This document shows, piece after piece, positions 1 to 6,655 of a DNA stretch of 10,379 bases; position 1 is the stretch's first letter, and every line of letters starts with the position of its first letter. The translations under genes were made by a program, and so were the position numbers. Under the pieces are notes generated by a model. The model searched no databases. It saw nothing but the letters and a program-made list of their open reading frames with translations, and was not told the origin of the DNA. Source of the stretch: Vibrio sp. 10N.286.49.B1 (GTDB taxonomy: Bacteria > Pseudomonadota > Gammaproteobacteria > Enterobacterales > Vibrionaceae); contig NZ_MCUW01000056.1 of assembly GCF_002873335.1 (NCBI RefSeq), positions 1 through 10,379 of the forward strand, in the 5' to 3' direction.

Positions 1-66
1 CAACTATTGGGGGTCAGTTCAAATAGCGAGGCTTTATTTTGTTGGTGTGACCCGCTCTAAATAAGG

Positions 67-87
67 TCGATGCTATTTTAGCGTCGA
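67..87 (-). terminator. Possible weak hairpin downstream of bcp
   Basis: TCGATGCT and AGCGTCGA form an 8-bp stem with a 5-base loop, starting nine bases past the bcp stop. On the bcp transcript one position is a C-A mismatch, and what follows (CCTTATTTAG) is only a poor U-tract. It may be a weak terminator or a chance hairpin. The rest of bases 1-96 shows nothing else I can assign. Confidence 0.25.
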
Positions 88-96
88 AAGTGAGCC

Positions 97-567
97 TTAA
101 GCATTTTCTTCTAGGTACGCCAAAACCACGTCATGATGGGTCTTTGTTTTGAACTTGTTGAAGACATGCTCAATAACACCGTTTTCATCAATCAAGAAAC
201 TGATGCGATGCAAGCCGTCGTAGACCTTGCCCATGAACTTCTTTTCTCCCCAGACGCCAAACTGGTCTGCAGCGACATGCTCTTCATCGGATAATAGGGT
301 GAAGTTTAGGTTATCGCGTTCAATAAATTTACCTAAACGTTTTACTGGGTCGATGCTAGCGCCAAGCACAACGACGTTGTGTTCCGCGAGTTGAGATTGG
401 ATGTCACGCAAGCCTTGTGCTTGAACGGTACAGCCTGGGGTCATTGCCTTAGGGTAGAAGTAAAAGAGAATTTTCTTACCCTTAAAATCGCCTAATGAAA
501 CAGTTTTTCCGTCTTGATCGAGTAAACTGAAGTTGGGTGCTGGTGAGCCAGCTGTCAACGTATTCAT
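97..567 (-). CDS. bcp: Thioredoxin-dependent thiol peroxidase (BCP/PrxQ-type peroxiredoxin)
   Basis: This is a cytoplasmic peroxiredoxin that reduces hydrogen peroxide and organic hydroperoxides with electrons from thioredoxin. The 156-residue protein matches the E. coli Bcp length and shows the AhpC/TSA fold throughout. The peroxidatic cysteine is C46 in the motif PKAMTPGCTVQA, with the conserved FGVWGEK and HRISFLID segments behind it. The position five residues after C46, a resolving cysteine in E. coli Bcp, is Q51 here. The second E. coli non-peroxidatic cysteine (in HQVCEQFG) is alanine, so C46 is the only cysteine and the enzyme should work by a 1-Cys mechanism. The start is supported by AAAGGA six bases upstream of ATG. 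It lies downstream of gcvR on the same strand, as in E. coli, but the 231-bp gap suggests its own promoter. The identification is secure. Confidence 0.96.
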   Translation of the reverse strand: MNTLTAGSPAPNFSLLDQDGKTVSLGDFKGKKILFYFYPKAMTPGCTVQAQGLRDIQSQLAEHNVVVLGASIDPVKRLGKFIERDNLNFTLLSDEEHVAADQFGVWGEKKFMGKVYDGLHRISFLIDENGVIEHVFNKFKTKTHHDVVLAYLEENA

Positions 568-581
568 GTTGATTCCTTTGA

Positions 582-661
582 AGTGATGGTTTCTATTTAT
601 TAGTGATGAGCTTTTTGTCAGTGGTGAACTTTTTATATACGGTGAATTCTATTTTTATGAC
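582..661. repeat. Four imperfect tandem units upstream of bcp
   Basis: Four units of 18-21 bp follow each other directly: 582-601, 602-619, 620-640 and 641-661. Three begin AGTGATG or AGTGGTG and the fourth begins GGTGAAT; each is followed by a T-rich half. Unit spacing of about two helical turns just upstream of the bcp ribosome binding site would suit repeated binding of a regulator. It may also simply be A/T-rich leader drift. No function is known to me. Confidence 0.4.
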
Positions 662-798
662 CAATTAGCGTAACCGTATCGCTGATTAAGCAGCCGTGTG
701 AGCACAGACGCTGTGAGTAAGAGGTGTATATATGCGTTTCGTATTCATCGAGTTTGTGGCTACTCAACGCATTATTTTAGACCAATCGATTGAGCGCT

Positions 799-1344
799 TT
801 ATTGTTTATTGGTGCTGATGAAGTTGAGTGAGCCTTTCACTGAAAGGGTTTGGCATAGCGCTTCAAATTCTTCTTGTAATTGCATTAAATTGCAGTTTTC
901 TTCAACATTGGCACTGAGTGCGATTTGGAACTGATCAATGTCGGTACCAGCACGTTCTTTGACAATAGTCTGTGCACTCAATGAAGCGAGGCCGATATCC
1001 TTGTCTGCAAAAAACTGTGTGAATTGCTCTGTAAGGCCGACACGGTCTTCCGATTCAACAAAGACCTCAACAGTGTATTGATTGGTCAGGTGGTCATGTC
1101 TTGACGTGCGTTTCATCATGGTGATGAGGTCGTGTTCTTGACCAAGCAGCGGTAGTGTTGTCTCGACACGTGTAATATAGCTACTCGTACCAGAAATCAG
1201 CATAATGAGGGTGAATTCATTACCGAACATGGCGATACGGCTATCAACAATGTTGCATCCTGATTGAGTGACAAGGTGCACAAGTTCATTGCATATCCCT
1301 GGCCGATCGGTACCAACGGCGGTAATCACTAAATATTGATTCAT
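799..1344 (-). CDS. gcvR: Glycine cleavage system transcriptional repressor GcvR
   Basis: GcvR is a cytoplasmic regulator that, in E. coli, binds GcvA and turns it into a repressor of the gcvTHP glycine-cleavage operon when glycine is scarce; it does not bind DNA alone. The 181-residue protein consists of two ACT domains: residues about 1-80 (opening ITAVGTDRPGICNEL, a typical ACT start with the GxDRPG signature) and about 94-170 (opening YTVEVFVESEDRVGL). The reading frame is open for 13 codons further upstream, to base 1383. I chose the ATG at 1344 because the ACT domain begins at once there and the family starts at this methionine; the extra residues do not look conserved. It is divergent from dapA and upstream of bcp, the same arrangement as in E. 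coli. gcvTHP itself is not in the window. Confidence 0.94.
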   Translation of the reverse strand: MNQYLVITAVGTDRPGICNELVHLVTQSGCNIVDSRIAMFGNEFTLIMLISGTSSYITRVETTLPLLGQEHDLITMMKRTSRHDHLTNQYTVEVFVESEDRVGLTEQFTQFFADKDIGLASLSAQTIVKERAGTDIDQFQIALSANVEENCNLMQLQEEFEALCQTLSVKGSLNFISTNKQ

Positions 1345-1463
1345 AACGTCACTTCTATTCCCTGTTTGTTGATATGGTAGCACAACTCAAATTAAAGCTC
1401 TTGTAGTAGCCGTGATGGAATTGGCGTAAATCTTTCAATATCGACGTATTTTGCGTGACATAT

Positions 1464-1492
1464 TTGACGATTGTTTGACACCAAATTATACC
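1464..1492 (+). promoter_or_regulatory. Probable dapA promoter (sigma-70 type)
   Basis: TTGACG (1464-1469, five of six consensus bases) is followed after exactly 17 bp by TATACC (1487-1492, four of six). The start would be near 1499, giving a leader of about 130 bases. A second TTGACA at 1475-1480 has no good -10 at the right distance. The leader is too short for a lysine riboswitch and I see no such fold. Confidence 0.45.
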
Positions 1493-1493
1493 A
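1485..1493 (-). promoter_or_regulatory. Probable gcvR promoter, extended -10
   Basis: On the minus strand the sequence reads TGGTATAAT, a perfect -10 hexamer with the TG extension one base upstream. The -35 region 17 bp further up is poor, as is usual for extended -10 promoters. Transcription would start near 1478 and leave a leader of about 130 bases before gcvR. The hexamer overlaps the proposed dapA promoter on the other strand. Confidence 0.5.
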
Positions 1494-1631
1494 AAAGCGC
1501 ATCTTACACGTGCCTCATATCTGAAATCTGAAATTAATCATTCACTTCTTTGTGGGAACTGTTTTTAATCTCTTGTGTTTATCAATATCATTACAGTACC
1601 ATGCAAGAAGTATCAATTTAGGGAGATAGCC

Positions 1632-2510
1632 ATGTTTTCAGGAAGTATTGTTGCATTAATAACCCCATTCACTCCAGATGGTGAAGTGGACTTTGTTAGC
1701 TTAAAGAAGCTAGTCGACTTTCACGTTGACGCAGGTACCGACGGTATCGTTGCGGTTGGTACTACGGGTGAGTCTGCAACATTAACTGTAGAAGAACATG
1801 TCAAGGTTGTCGCTAAGACGGTTGAATTCGCCGCGGGCCGAGTCCCTATCATTGCGGGTACGGGAGCAAACGCGACACATGAAGCCATCACGTTTAGCCG
1901 CTTGCTAAATAACGTGGGTATTGCAGGTTGTTTGAGTGTTACGCCGTATTACAATAAGCCGACTCAAGAAGGTCTATATCAGCATTACAAAGCGATTGCT
2001 GAAGAAAGTGACATTCCACAGATTCTCTACAACGTCCCAGGGCGTACTGGCGTCGATCTTTTGCCTGAAACGGTAGCAAGATTATCTAAGATCCCAGGCA
2101 TTGTTGCATTGAAGGATGCGACAGGTGATTTATCTCGTATTCAAATTCATCGTGAACTTTGTGGCGAAGATTTTATCTTACTAAGTGGTGATGATTCGTC
2201 AGGGTTGGATTTTGTCCAACAAGGCGGTAAAGGGGTTATCTCTGTCACTAATAACATTGCAGCGGCTGACATGGCTAAAATGATGAAACTCGCCTTAGCG
2301 GGTCAGTTTGAAGAAGCGCATCAGATTAACCAGCGCCTAATGACACTGCATAAAAACTTGTTTGTAGAATCGAGCCCTATCCCAGTTAAATGGGCTGCTC
2401 ACAAAATGGGTTTAATTGAAGAAGGCAACCTGCGTCTGCCGTTAACAGAGTTGTCAGAGCAAGCCAAACCTATTGTTGCCCAAGCAATGTCGGAAGCTTG
2501 CATCTACTAA
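1632..2510 (+). CDS. dapA: 4-hydroxy-tetrahydrodipicolinate synthase
   Basis: DapA condenses pyruvate with aspartate-4-semialdehyde, the first step committed to diaminopimelate (cell wall) and lysine; it is a cytoplasmic TIM-barrel tetramer. From the ATG at 1632 the protein is 292 residues, the same as E. coli DapA. The key residues fall at E. coli numbering: Schiff-base K161 (VALKDATGD), Y133 and R138 ([10 protein letters not shown]), T44-T45 (GTTGES) and Y107. Residues of the lysine-feedback site (H56, N80, E84, Y106) are also present, so lysine inhibition is expected. The frame is open from a GTG at 1575, but GGGAGA sits correctly before 1632 and the family begins MFSGSIVAL. It is first in an operon with bamC and divergent from gcvR. 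Confidence 0.98.
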   Translation: MFSGSIVALITPFTPDGEVDFVSLKKLVDFHVDAGTDGIVAVGTTGESATLTVEEHVKVVAKTVEFAAGRVPIIAGTGANATHEAITFSRLLNNVGIAGCLSVTPYYNKPTQEGLYQHYKAIAEESDIPQILYNVPGRTGVDLLPETVARLSKIPGIVALKDATGDLSRIQIHRELCGEDFILLSGDDSSGLDFVQQGGKGVISVTNNIAAADMAKMMKLALAGQFEEAHQINQRLMTLHKNLFVESSPIPVKWAAHKMGLIEEGNLRLPLTELSEQAKPIVAQAMSEACIY

Positions 2511-2522
2511 AATAGAATAAAT

Positions 2523-2547
2523 AAGAGGAGCGTAAGGTTCCTCTTTT
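2523..2547 (+). terminator. Intercistronic hairpin between dapA and bamC (attenuator-like)
   Basis: AAGAGGA (2523-2529) pairs with TCCTCTT (2539-2545) across a 9-base loop, followed by TT. It stands between the dapA stop and the bamC ribosome binding site AAGGGAG (2548-2554), one base after the last T. The short T-run suggests a leaky terminator or an RNA-processing or stability element that sets the dapA:bamC ratio. Confidence 0.5.
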
Positions 2548-2559
2548 AAGGGAGTCTCA

Positions 2560-3591
2560 ATGAAATTTTCTCGTCAGCTAACAGTGTCTTCGTTAGCTGT
2601 TATGGTATTAGCCGCTTGTTCAAGCGATCCCAACACTCGCCGTGAAGCTAAAGATGATTTCAATTATCTAGATGCGCCAGCGCTTCAAAGCTGGCAGCTT
2701 GCCGAAGGCGCAACCCCTCAGTTTTATCCCAATTATGAAATCCCTAAAGGTGACTATAAAGGTGGGGTTGGACGCGAGGTTGATATTCGTCCACCACAGC
2801 AAGTATTGGAACTGATCCCTGGAGCTCGTGTTGAACGTCAAGGCTCTGAAGTGACCCTTTGGCTCTTAAAGCAAGATGAGATGGATAAGGTCTGGGCAAC
2901 GGTTCAAAAAATGCTGACCGAGATCGATGTGAAACCACTCAAAGAAACCGATGACCTTATCGAAACGGATTGGGTGACATGGGTGTCGGCGGATGAAGAT
3001 GTTGAAATAGGCAGCCGCTACGAAATCACACGCTTTGAAGCCAATCGTCGCTTTGGGTTCAAAATGAAGCTCATTGATTGGCGGGAGGCGAATACGGTTA
3101 AACCAGTGACGCGTACGAACGAGGAGCGCTATAATACGCTAATGACCAATCTCGTCACGGCCCGCTACGATCGCGACTTAAGAGAAGAAGCCGCCCTAAA
3201 AGCGCAACAACTGGTCAAGTCGATCCCGATTAGTATGGGGACAGATAGAAGCGGTTTACCGGTTATTATTGCGCGTACGCCTTACAACGTGATGTGGCAA
3301 GAAGTGCCAGAATTGCTTCCAAGAATGGGCTTTACCATTGATTCAAGAAATCAATCACAAGGTACCGCAAAAGCTAAATATGCATCACCTGATGATGATT
3401 TTTGGAACGATGTGGGTCTGAAACCGATTGACTTGGAGCCTGGGGAATACACATTCCTGTTCGGGGATTTAGGGAACCGTACCTCAATCAATGTTACCGA
3501 TAAAGATGGTAAGCCGGTCAATGAAAATCTTCTGCGATCACTTGAGCCATTGATATCAACGGTGATACAACAAGGTAAAAACAACAAATAA
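2560..3591 (+). CDS. bamC: Outer membrane protein assembly factor BamC (lipoprotein NlpB)
   Basis: BamC is a lipoprotein of the BAM complex (BamABCDE), which folds and inserts beta-barrel proteins into the outer membrane; it binds BamD. The 343-residue product matches E. coli BamC (344). The signal peptide ends in a lipobox LAAC with the lipidated cysteine at C20, followed by S21, so sorting to the outer membrane is expected. Residues about 21-95 are the extended BamD-binding segment, including the conserved REVDIRPPQQVLELIPGARV stretch. Two helix-grip domains follow at roughly 98-205 and 220-340. AAGGGAG lies five bases before the ATG. The dapA-bamC linkage is the same as in E. coli. The identification is secure. 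Confidence 0.96.
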   Translation: MKFSRQLTVSSLAVMVLAACSSDPNTRREAKDDFNYLDAPALQSWQLAEGATPQFYPNYEIPKGDYKGGVGREVDIRPPQQVLELIPGARVERQGSEVTLWLLKQDEMDKVWATVQKMLTEIDVKPLKETDDLIETDWVTWVSADEDVEIGSRYEITRFEANRRFGFKMKLIDWREANTVKPVTRTNEERYNTLMTNLVTARYDRDLREEAALKAQQLVKSIPISMGTDRSGLPVIIARTPYNVMWQEVPELLPRMGFTIDSRNQSQGTAKAKYASPDDDFWNDVGLKPIDLEPGEYTFLFGDLGNRTSINVTDKDGKPVNENLLRSLEPLISTVIQQGKNNK

Positions 3592-3593
3592 TT

Positions 3594-3618
3594 AAAAAGG
3601 ACCTTTATGGTCCTTTTT
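3594..3618. terminator. Bidirectional terminator between bamC and the yffB-dapE operon
   Basis: AAAAAGGACC (3594-3603) and GGTCCTTTTT (3609-3618) form a perfect 10-bp stem with a 5-base loop. On the plus strand the right arm ends in T5 followed by ACTTTTTC; on the minus strand the T-run is the complement of A5. It serves bamC, whose stop is three bases before the stem, and the converging DUF2897 gene, whose stop codon overlaps the stem by two bases. Confidence 0.85.
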
Positions 3619-3814
3619 ACTTTTTCTTTGTCTCGTCATATTTTTTCTTGTCCAGTTCATTCAACCTGTCCAGCTCATACTTTCGTTTCTTAGCGGGGTT
3701 TTGTTGTTGGTCGAATTTCATATGGGCCGTGTATTTCAAGGCTGCAATGTTGCCAAATACCACGGCGAGTACAACAATAATGATGACCCAAGGATTAAAT
3801 AGCCACTCAATCAT
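3617..3814 (-). CDS. Small single-pass membrane protein, DUF2897-like
   Basis: A 65-residue protein with one N-terminal transmembrane helix (about residues 8-26, VIIIVVLAVVFGNIAALKY) and a strongly charged tail that runs to a KKK end. It resembles the DUF2897 family of Vibrio; function is unknown. By position it recalls E. coli YpfN, a small one-helix protein also encoded beside dapE, but I would not claim homology. It is last in the yffB-dapE-M15 operon, nine bases after the peptidase stop. Its ribosome binding site (GTGAGAA) overlaps that stop, so translation may be coupled. An overlapping plus-strand frame (3648-3851) is a shadow of this gene. Confidence 0.72.
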   Translation of the reverse strand: MIEWLFNPWVIIIVVLAVVFGNIAALKYTAHMKFDQQQNPAKKRKYELDRLNELDKKKYDETKKK

Positions 3815-3823
3815 ATTTTGTTC

Positions 3824-4501
3824 TCACTTGCTGATGTTAAGGATGTATTGATTGTAGATGTTATTCAGCTCGGAGAGTATGGTATTTCGTCCCAAAATCG
3901 CGGATTGCTCTATTGCGCGATGCAGTTGTTCAAGGCTTAATGCGGCGAGCATGCTTTGAGAAGCTTTTTGGTGACTGATATGCCAAGGCTCAAAGGCAAC
4001 CCCGTTTACTAAATCTTGTTGATAAGGTAAGAAGAAGCCTGATGCGGGAAGGTGTGCTTTAAGCCACTGATAGAATGCTGATTGATGGCCGTCTATATAC
4101 TCCCATGGCTCTAGCTTTAAAGGGGTATTTTCAGGAAGGGAGTTACCCGCATATACGTCGAAATCTGTCCCCCAATGGTGGCGACTCGCGCCTGGGAGTG
4201 CGCTCCATTTCAATATGGCATATACCTTTTCTTTCTCTGTTAATTGTTCTGAAATGAGAGGAATGCCATGACTGTCCAGAATTGGTTGTTTACCCGTCAT
4301 TTTATTGTTCCAAATAGTCAGTTGACGTTCGAAACTTCGGTAGCCACTGGCAATGTATAAAACAAAGCCAGCGTCTGATGCCGCTTGTGTTAATCCGTTT
4401 AAGTCTTCTTGGACATTCGGGTGGACTTGAAAAAAGCGTTGCCCAATTTGTAACTCAGTTAACACAGTTTCATCTTGTCCCACAAGCGACAGGTTTGTCA
4501 T
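3824..4501 (-). CDS. M15 family (VanY/LdcB-type) D,D- or L,D-carboxypeptidase, apparently cytoplasmic
   Basis: A 225-residue zinc peptidase of the M15B type, a family that trims D-alanine from peptidoglycan stem peptides. Visible motifs are SGYRS (residues 52-56), the zinc motif SRHHWGTDFD (106-115) giving ligands H108 and D115, and EPWH (171-174) giving catalytic E171 and third ligand H174. The core is therefore complete. Residues 1-20 are hydrophilic (MTNLSLVGQDETVL), with no signal peptide, lipobox or membrane segment, so the enzyme should stay in the cytoplasm unless exported otherwise. Its start is two bases after the dapE stop, so the two are very likely co-translated. A role in trimming recycled or precursor peptides is inferred from this context; substrate and DD versus LD specificity cannot be told from sequence. 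Confidence 0.85.
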   Translation of the reverse strand: MTNLSLVGQDETVLTELQIGQRFFQVHPNVQEDLNGLTQAASDAGFVLYIASGYRSFERQLTIWNNKMTGKQPILDSHGIPLISEQLTEKEKVYAILKWSALPGASRHHWGTDFDVYAGNSLPENTPLKLEPWEYIDGHQSAFYQWLKAHLPASGFFLPYQQDLVNGVAFEPWHISHQKASQSMLAALSLEQLHRAIEQSAILGRNTILSELNNIYNQYILNISK

Positions 4502-4503
4502 AA

Positions 4504-5640
4504 CTACTTACCTAATAAGTTGATGAGGGTATGCTCATACATATCCGTTAGCTTTTCTAAATCCGCGACATTGACACACTCATTGACCTTATGGATGGTG
4601 GCGTTAACAGGACCTAGTTCAACAACTTGTGCCCCCATTTTGGCAATGAATCGTCCATCGGATGTCCCACCAGTTGTCAGCAGTTGTGGTTTTTGTTCAT
4701 TGACTGTGGCAACCGCATCGACAACCGCCGTTAACAAGTTACCGGTATCGGTAAGGAATGGCTGCCCGCTTAATGTCCATTGTAAATCGTAGTCTAGCCC
4801 ATGTAGGTCAAGAGTAGAGTGGACGCGTCGTTTGATATCGTCATCGGTAAGCTCTGTGCTAAAGCGGAAATTAAATTGCACATTAAACTCCCCTGGTATC
4901 ACATTACTTGCACCAGTTCCCGCATGGAGATTGGGGATCTGGAAGCTAGTCGGAGGGAAGTAGTCATTACCATCATCCCACTTTGTCGCCGCCAGTTCAG
5001 CAAGTGCTGTTAGCGATTGGTGAATGGGGTTACGTGCAAGTTGTGGATAGGCCACGTGCCCTTGGATACCTTTGATGCAGAGATCGCCAGTAATCGAGCC
5101 TCTACGACCATTCTTGACCACATCACCGACATGATCGGTACTGGATGGCTCACCCACGATACACATGTCAATAATTTCATTACGTGCCATCAAGGTATCA
5201 ACGACGCGAGTCGTACCATTGATAAATGGGCCCTCTTCATCTGATGTAATGAGAAAGGCAATCGAACCATCATGGTTAGGATTATTTTTAACAAATCGCT
5301 CCACTGCCACGACCATGCAGGCCAGTGAGCCTTTCATGTCGGCTGCGCCACGACCATGCAGGTGTCCATCTATAATGGTCGGTTCGAACGGGGGCGTATG
5401 CCATTGTTCAATAGGGCCTGCAGGTACTACGTCGGTATGACCAGCAAAAGCAAACAATGGGGCACTGTTGCCACGGCGAGCCCAAAAGTTGGTAGTGTCA
5501 TCAAATACCATGATTTCAATTTCAAACCCGAGTGCTTCGAGTCTCTCAATCATTACTTTTTGGCAATCTGCGTCTTCTGGTGTTACTGATTGGCGGCTAA
5601 TTAAGTCTTTTGCTAGTGCCAAAACGGGGCTGTCTGTCAT
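4504..5640 (-). CDS. dapE: Succinyl-diaminopimelate desuccinylase
   Basis: DapE hydrolyses N-succinyl-L,L-diaminopimelate to L,L-DAP and succinate in the DAP/lysine pathway; it is a cytoplasmic dizinc M20 enzyme. At 378 residues it is close to E. coli DapE (375). The metal and catalytic residues are all visible: H68 and D70 (FAGHTDVVP), D101 ([10 protein letters not shown]), catalytic E135 with E136 (ITSDEEGP), E164 (VGEPSS) and H350 (ATIHKVNEC). The dimerisation domain is about residues 182-295. The start matches the family N-terminus ([13 protein letters not shown]); the ribosome binding site is not clear-cut, since one AAGG abuts the ATG and another AAGGA lies about ten bases higher. It is second in an operon, 41 bases after yffB and directly followed by the M15 peptidase. 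Confidence 0.98.
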   Translation of the reverse strand: MTDSPVLALAKDLISRQSVTPEDADCQKVMIERLEALGFEIEIMVFDDTTNFWARRGNSAPLFAFAGHTDVVPAGPIEQWHTPPFEPTIIDGHLHGRGAADMKGSLACMVVAVERFVKNNPNHDGSIAFLITSDEEGPFINGTTRVVDTLMARNEIIDMCIVGEPSSTDHVGDVVKNGRRGSITGDLCIKGIQGHVAYPQLARNPIHQSLTALAELAATKWDDGNDYFPPTSFQIPNLHAGTGASNVIPGEFNVQFNFRFSTELTDDDIKRRVHSTLDLHGLDYDLQWTLSGQPFLTDTGNLLTAVVDAVATVNEQKPQLLTTGGTSDGRFIAKMGAQVVELGPVNATIHKVNECVNVADLEKLTDMYEHTLINLLGK

Positions 5641-5681
5641 CCTTGAGGATCCTTGTCTCTTAATTTTAAAATTGAATCGAT

Positions 5682-6032
5682 TTAAAGATTGAAAATCTGT
5701 TGGTATTGTTCGGCTTTAAAACCAATGTGATACTGCCCATCGATACTAAGAATAGGGCGTTTAATCATGGCTGGCTGTTCAACAAGAAGCGCAACCACAT
5801 TGTCTGCATTAAGCTGTTCTTTTTGCTCTGCAGATAACTGGCGGTAGGTGGTACCGCGCTTGTTGAGGACTAACTCCCAACCAAGCTGCTCACAGAAGTC
5901 GTTGATAAGTTCTGGTGTCACGCCTTGTTTTCGATAGTCATGAAAACTGAATTCAAGGTTGTTGGCGTCCAGCCATTTCTTGGCTTTCTTAATCGTGTCG
6001 CAATTTGGAATGCCAAACATAGTTATCGACAT
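5682..6032 (-). CDS. yffB: ArsC/Spx-family reductase-like protein YffB
   Basis: A 116-residue thioredoxin-fold protein of the ArsC family, YffB branch. It has a single N-terminal active-site-like cysteine, C11, in [11 protein letters not shown], the place of ArsC Cys12. The segment MIKRPIL with R92 corresponds to the conserved arginine before the cis-proline in ArsC. There is no CXXC, so it is not an Spx redox switch. E. coli YffB has been linked to glutathione-dependent thiol reduction rather than arsenate resistance, and no ars genes are present here. AAAGGA lies seven bases before the ATG. It is the first gene of the operon with dapE, an old linkage also present in E. coli. The family is sure, the biochemical role is not. 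Confidence 0.9.
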   Translation of the reverse strand: MSITMFGIPNCDTIKKAKKWLDANNLEFSFHDYRKQGVTPELINDFCEQLGWELVLNKRGTTYRQLSAEQKEQLNADNVVALLVEQPAMIKRPILSIDGQYHIGFKAEQYQQIFNL

Positions 6033-6104
6033 AGTGTTTTCCTTTGAGCGCTGAGGATCCCTCTGAGGGGATTAATGTTATGGTTCTCAGCATCCTACCA
6101 AGAA

Positions 6105-6130
6105 GTCTCTTGAGAGACAAAGCCTGTCAA
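6105..6130 (-). promoter_or_regulatory. Candidate yffB operon promoter with palindrome
   Basis: On the minus strand a perfect TTGACA (6130-6125) lies about 90 bases before yffB. No good -10 stands 16-18 bp from it. Instead GTCTCT-TG-AGAGAC (6105-6118), an inverted repeat with 6-bp arms, occupies the position between the -35 and where a -10 would be. This may be an operator within a regulated promoter. The evidence is thin. Confidence 0.25.
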
Positions 6131-6219
6131 TAGCCATTGAAGATTTCCGCTTGTTCGCCACCTGAATACGAGTACAAATCAACGCATATCGGAGCGAAGT
6201 TCTAAAGACTCGTTACAAA

Positions 6220-6299
6220 TTCAAGATCATTGAAACAGAAAGGATTATCGAGAACTTGATCAAGCGCAACACGATTGTGGTGAAATTCAATATATTGGA
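6220..6299. promoter_or_regulatory. Three evenly spaced palindromes, candidate operators
   Basis: TTCAA-GATCA-TTGAA (6220-6234), CTTGATCAAG (6255-6264, perfect) and TTCAATATATTGGA (6286-6299, core CAATATATTG perfect) share TCAA/TTGA half-sites. Their centres lie 32.5 and 33 bp apart, about three helical turns. They end 24 bases before the winged-helix start codon, where promoter and leader are expected, so self-regulation by that protein is a reasonable guess. Confidence 0.35.
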
Positions 6300-6323
6300 T
6301 ATGCACATAAATAGGAGGTGTCA

Positions 6324-6605
6324 ATGGAACTGAGTCCTGTATTTGCACGTCGTCTCTATCTTGCTCTGCTCGTCGAAAGCTTAGACAGACCGAATGTGCC
6401 AAAACTGATCGAAAGAACGGGGTGGCCTCGTCGCACCATACAAGATGTCATTAAAGCGCTACCCGGTATCGGTATTGAACTCATGTTTGTTCAAGATGGG
6501 CGTAGACACAACGATGGTTATTACCAGTTATCAGACTGGGGACCGTTCGATAGCCAATGGGTTGTACAGCGTAAAGTGGATATTGAATCAACTTTAGGGG
6601 TGTAG
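6324..6605 (+). CDS. Small winged-helix DNA-binding protein (HTH_43-like)
   Basis: A 93-residue protein with a winged helix-turn-helix over nearly its whole length. The likely recognition region is about residues 25-45 (VPKLIERTGWPRRTIQDVIK), followed by wing strands IELMFVQDGRRHNDGYYQL. It resembles the winged-helix family PF09904 (HTH_43), small proteins of unknown target in marine gammaproteobacteria; I judge this from pattern only. The frame can be read from a GTG at 6318, but that GTG is part of a strong Shine-Dalgarno AGGAGGTG (6313-6320). The ATG at 6324 is therefore the start, five bases behind GGAGG. It stands alone, divergent from yffB and convergent with the lipoprotein gene. It is probably a transcription factor; its target is unknown. 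Confidence 0.8.
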   Translation: MELSPVFARRLYLALLVESLDRPNVPKLIERTGWPRRTIQDVIKALPGIGIELMFVQDGRRHNDGYYQLSDWGPFDSQWVVQRKVDIESTLGV

Positions 6606-6655
6606 GTCTTTGGGGCTATTGGACGTGAATTAAATATCAATGGTGTAGAGTAAAT

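Larger units (their letters stand above)
6033..6323. other. Intergenic region between yffB and the winged-helix gene
   Basis: This 291-bp stretch has no credible gene; a minus-strand frame at 6202-6402 has no ribosome binding site and overlaps a real gene. It must hold the divergent promoters of yffB and the winged-helix gene. I see a TTGACA plus inverted repeat near yffB and three palindromic sites near the winged-helix gene, listed separately. The segment 6131-6215 shows nothing I can assign. Confidence 0.5.

Noticed and set aside
695..716. CRP-like site (TGTGAGCACA and CTGTGAG)
   Set aside because: The half-sites do not form TGTGA-N6-TCACA; only a 5-bp stem CACAG/CTGTG is present, which is expected by chance.
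1345..1383. N-terminal extension of GcvR by 13 residues
   Set aside because: The ACT domain starts at the ATG at 1344, which fits the family; the upstream residues look like read-through of leader.
1575..1631. N-terminal extension of DapA from a GTG at 1575
   Set aside because: The family begins at MFSGSIV and a proper GGGAGA site precedes the ATG at 1632; the extra 19 residues have no counterpart that I recall.
1499..1631. Lysine riboswitch in the dapA leader
   Set aside because: The leader is only about 130 bases and shows none of the conserved five-helix elements; gammaproteobacterial dapA does not usually carry one.
2744..3587. Minus-strand open frames inside bamC
   Set aside because: Antisense to a well-conserved gene, with no ribosome binding site or recognisable protein.
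4475..5692. Several plus-strand open frames of 60-105 codons opposite dapE and the M15 gene
   Set aside because: They lie antisense to strongly conserved genes, overlap one another, and encode no recognisable motif; they are shadows.
5682..6032. Arsenate reductase for an arsenic-resistance cassette
   Set aside because: The protein is of the YffB branch next to dapE, with no arsB, arsR or acr3 nearby.
6318..6323. GTG start of the winged-helix gene
   Set aside because: The GTG is part of the Shine-Dalgarno AGGAGGTG that serves the ATG at 6324.
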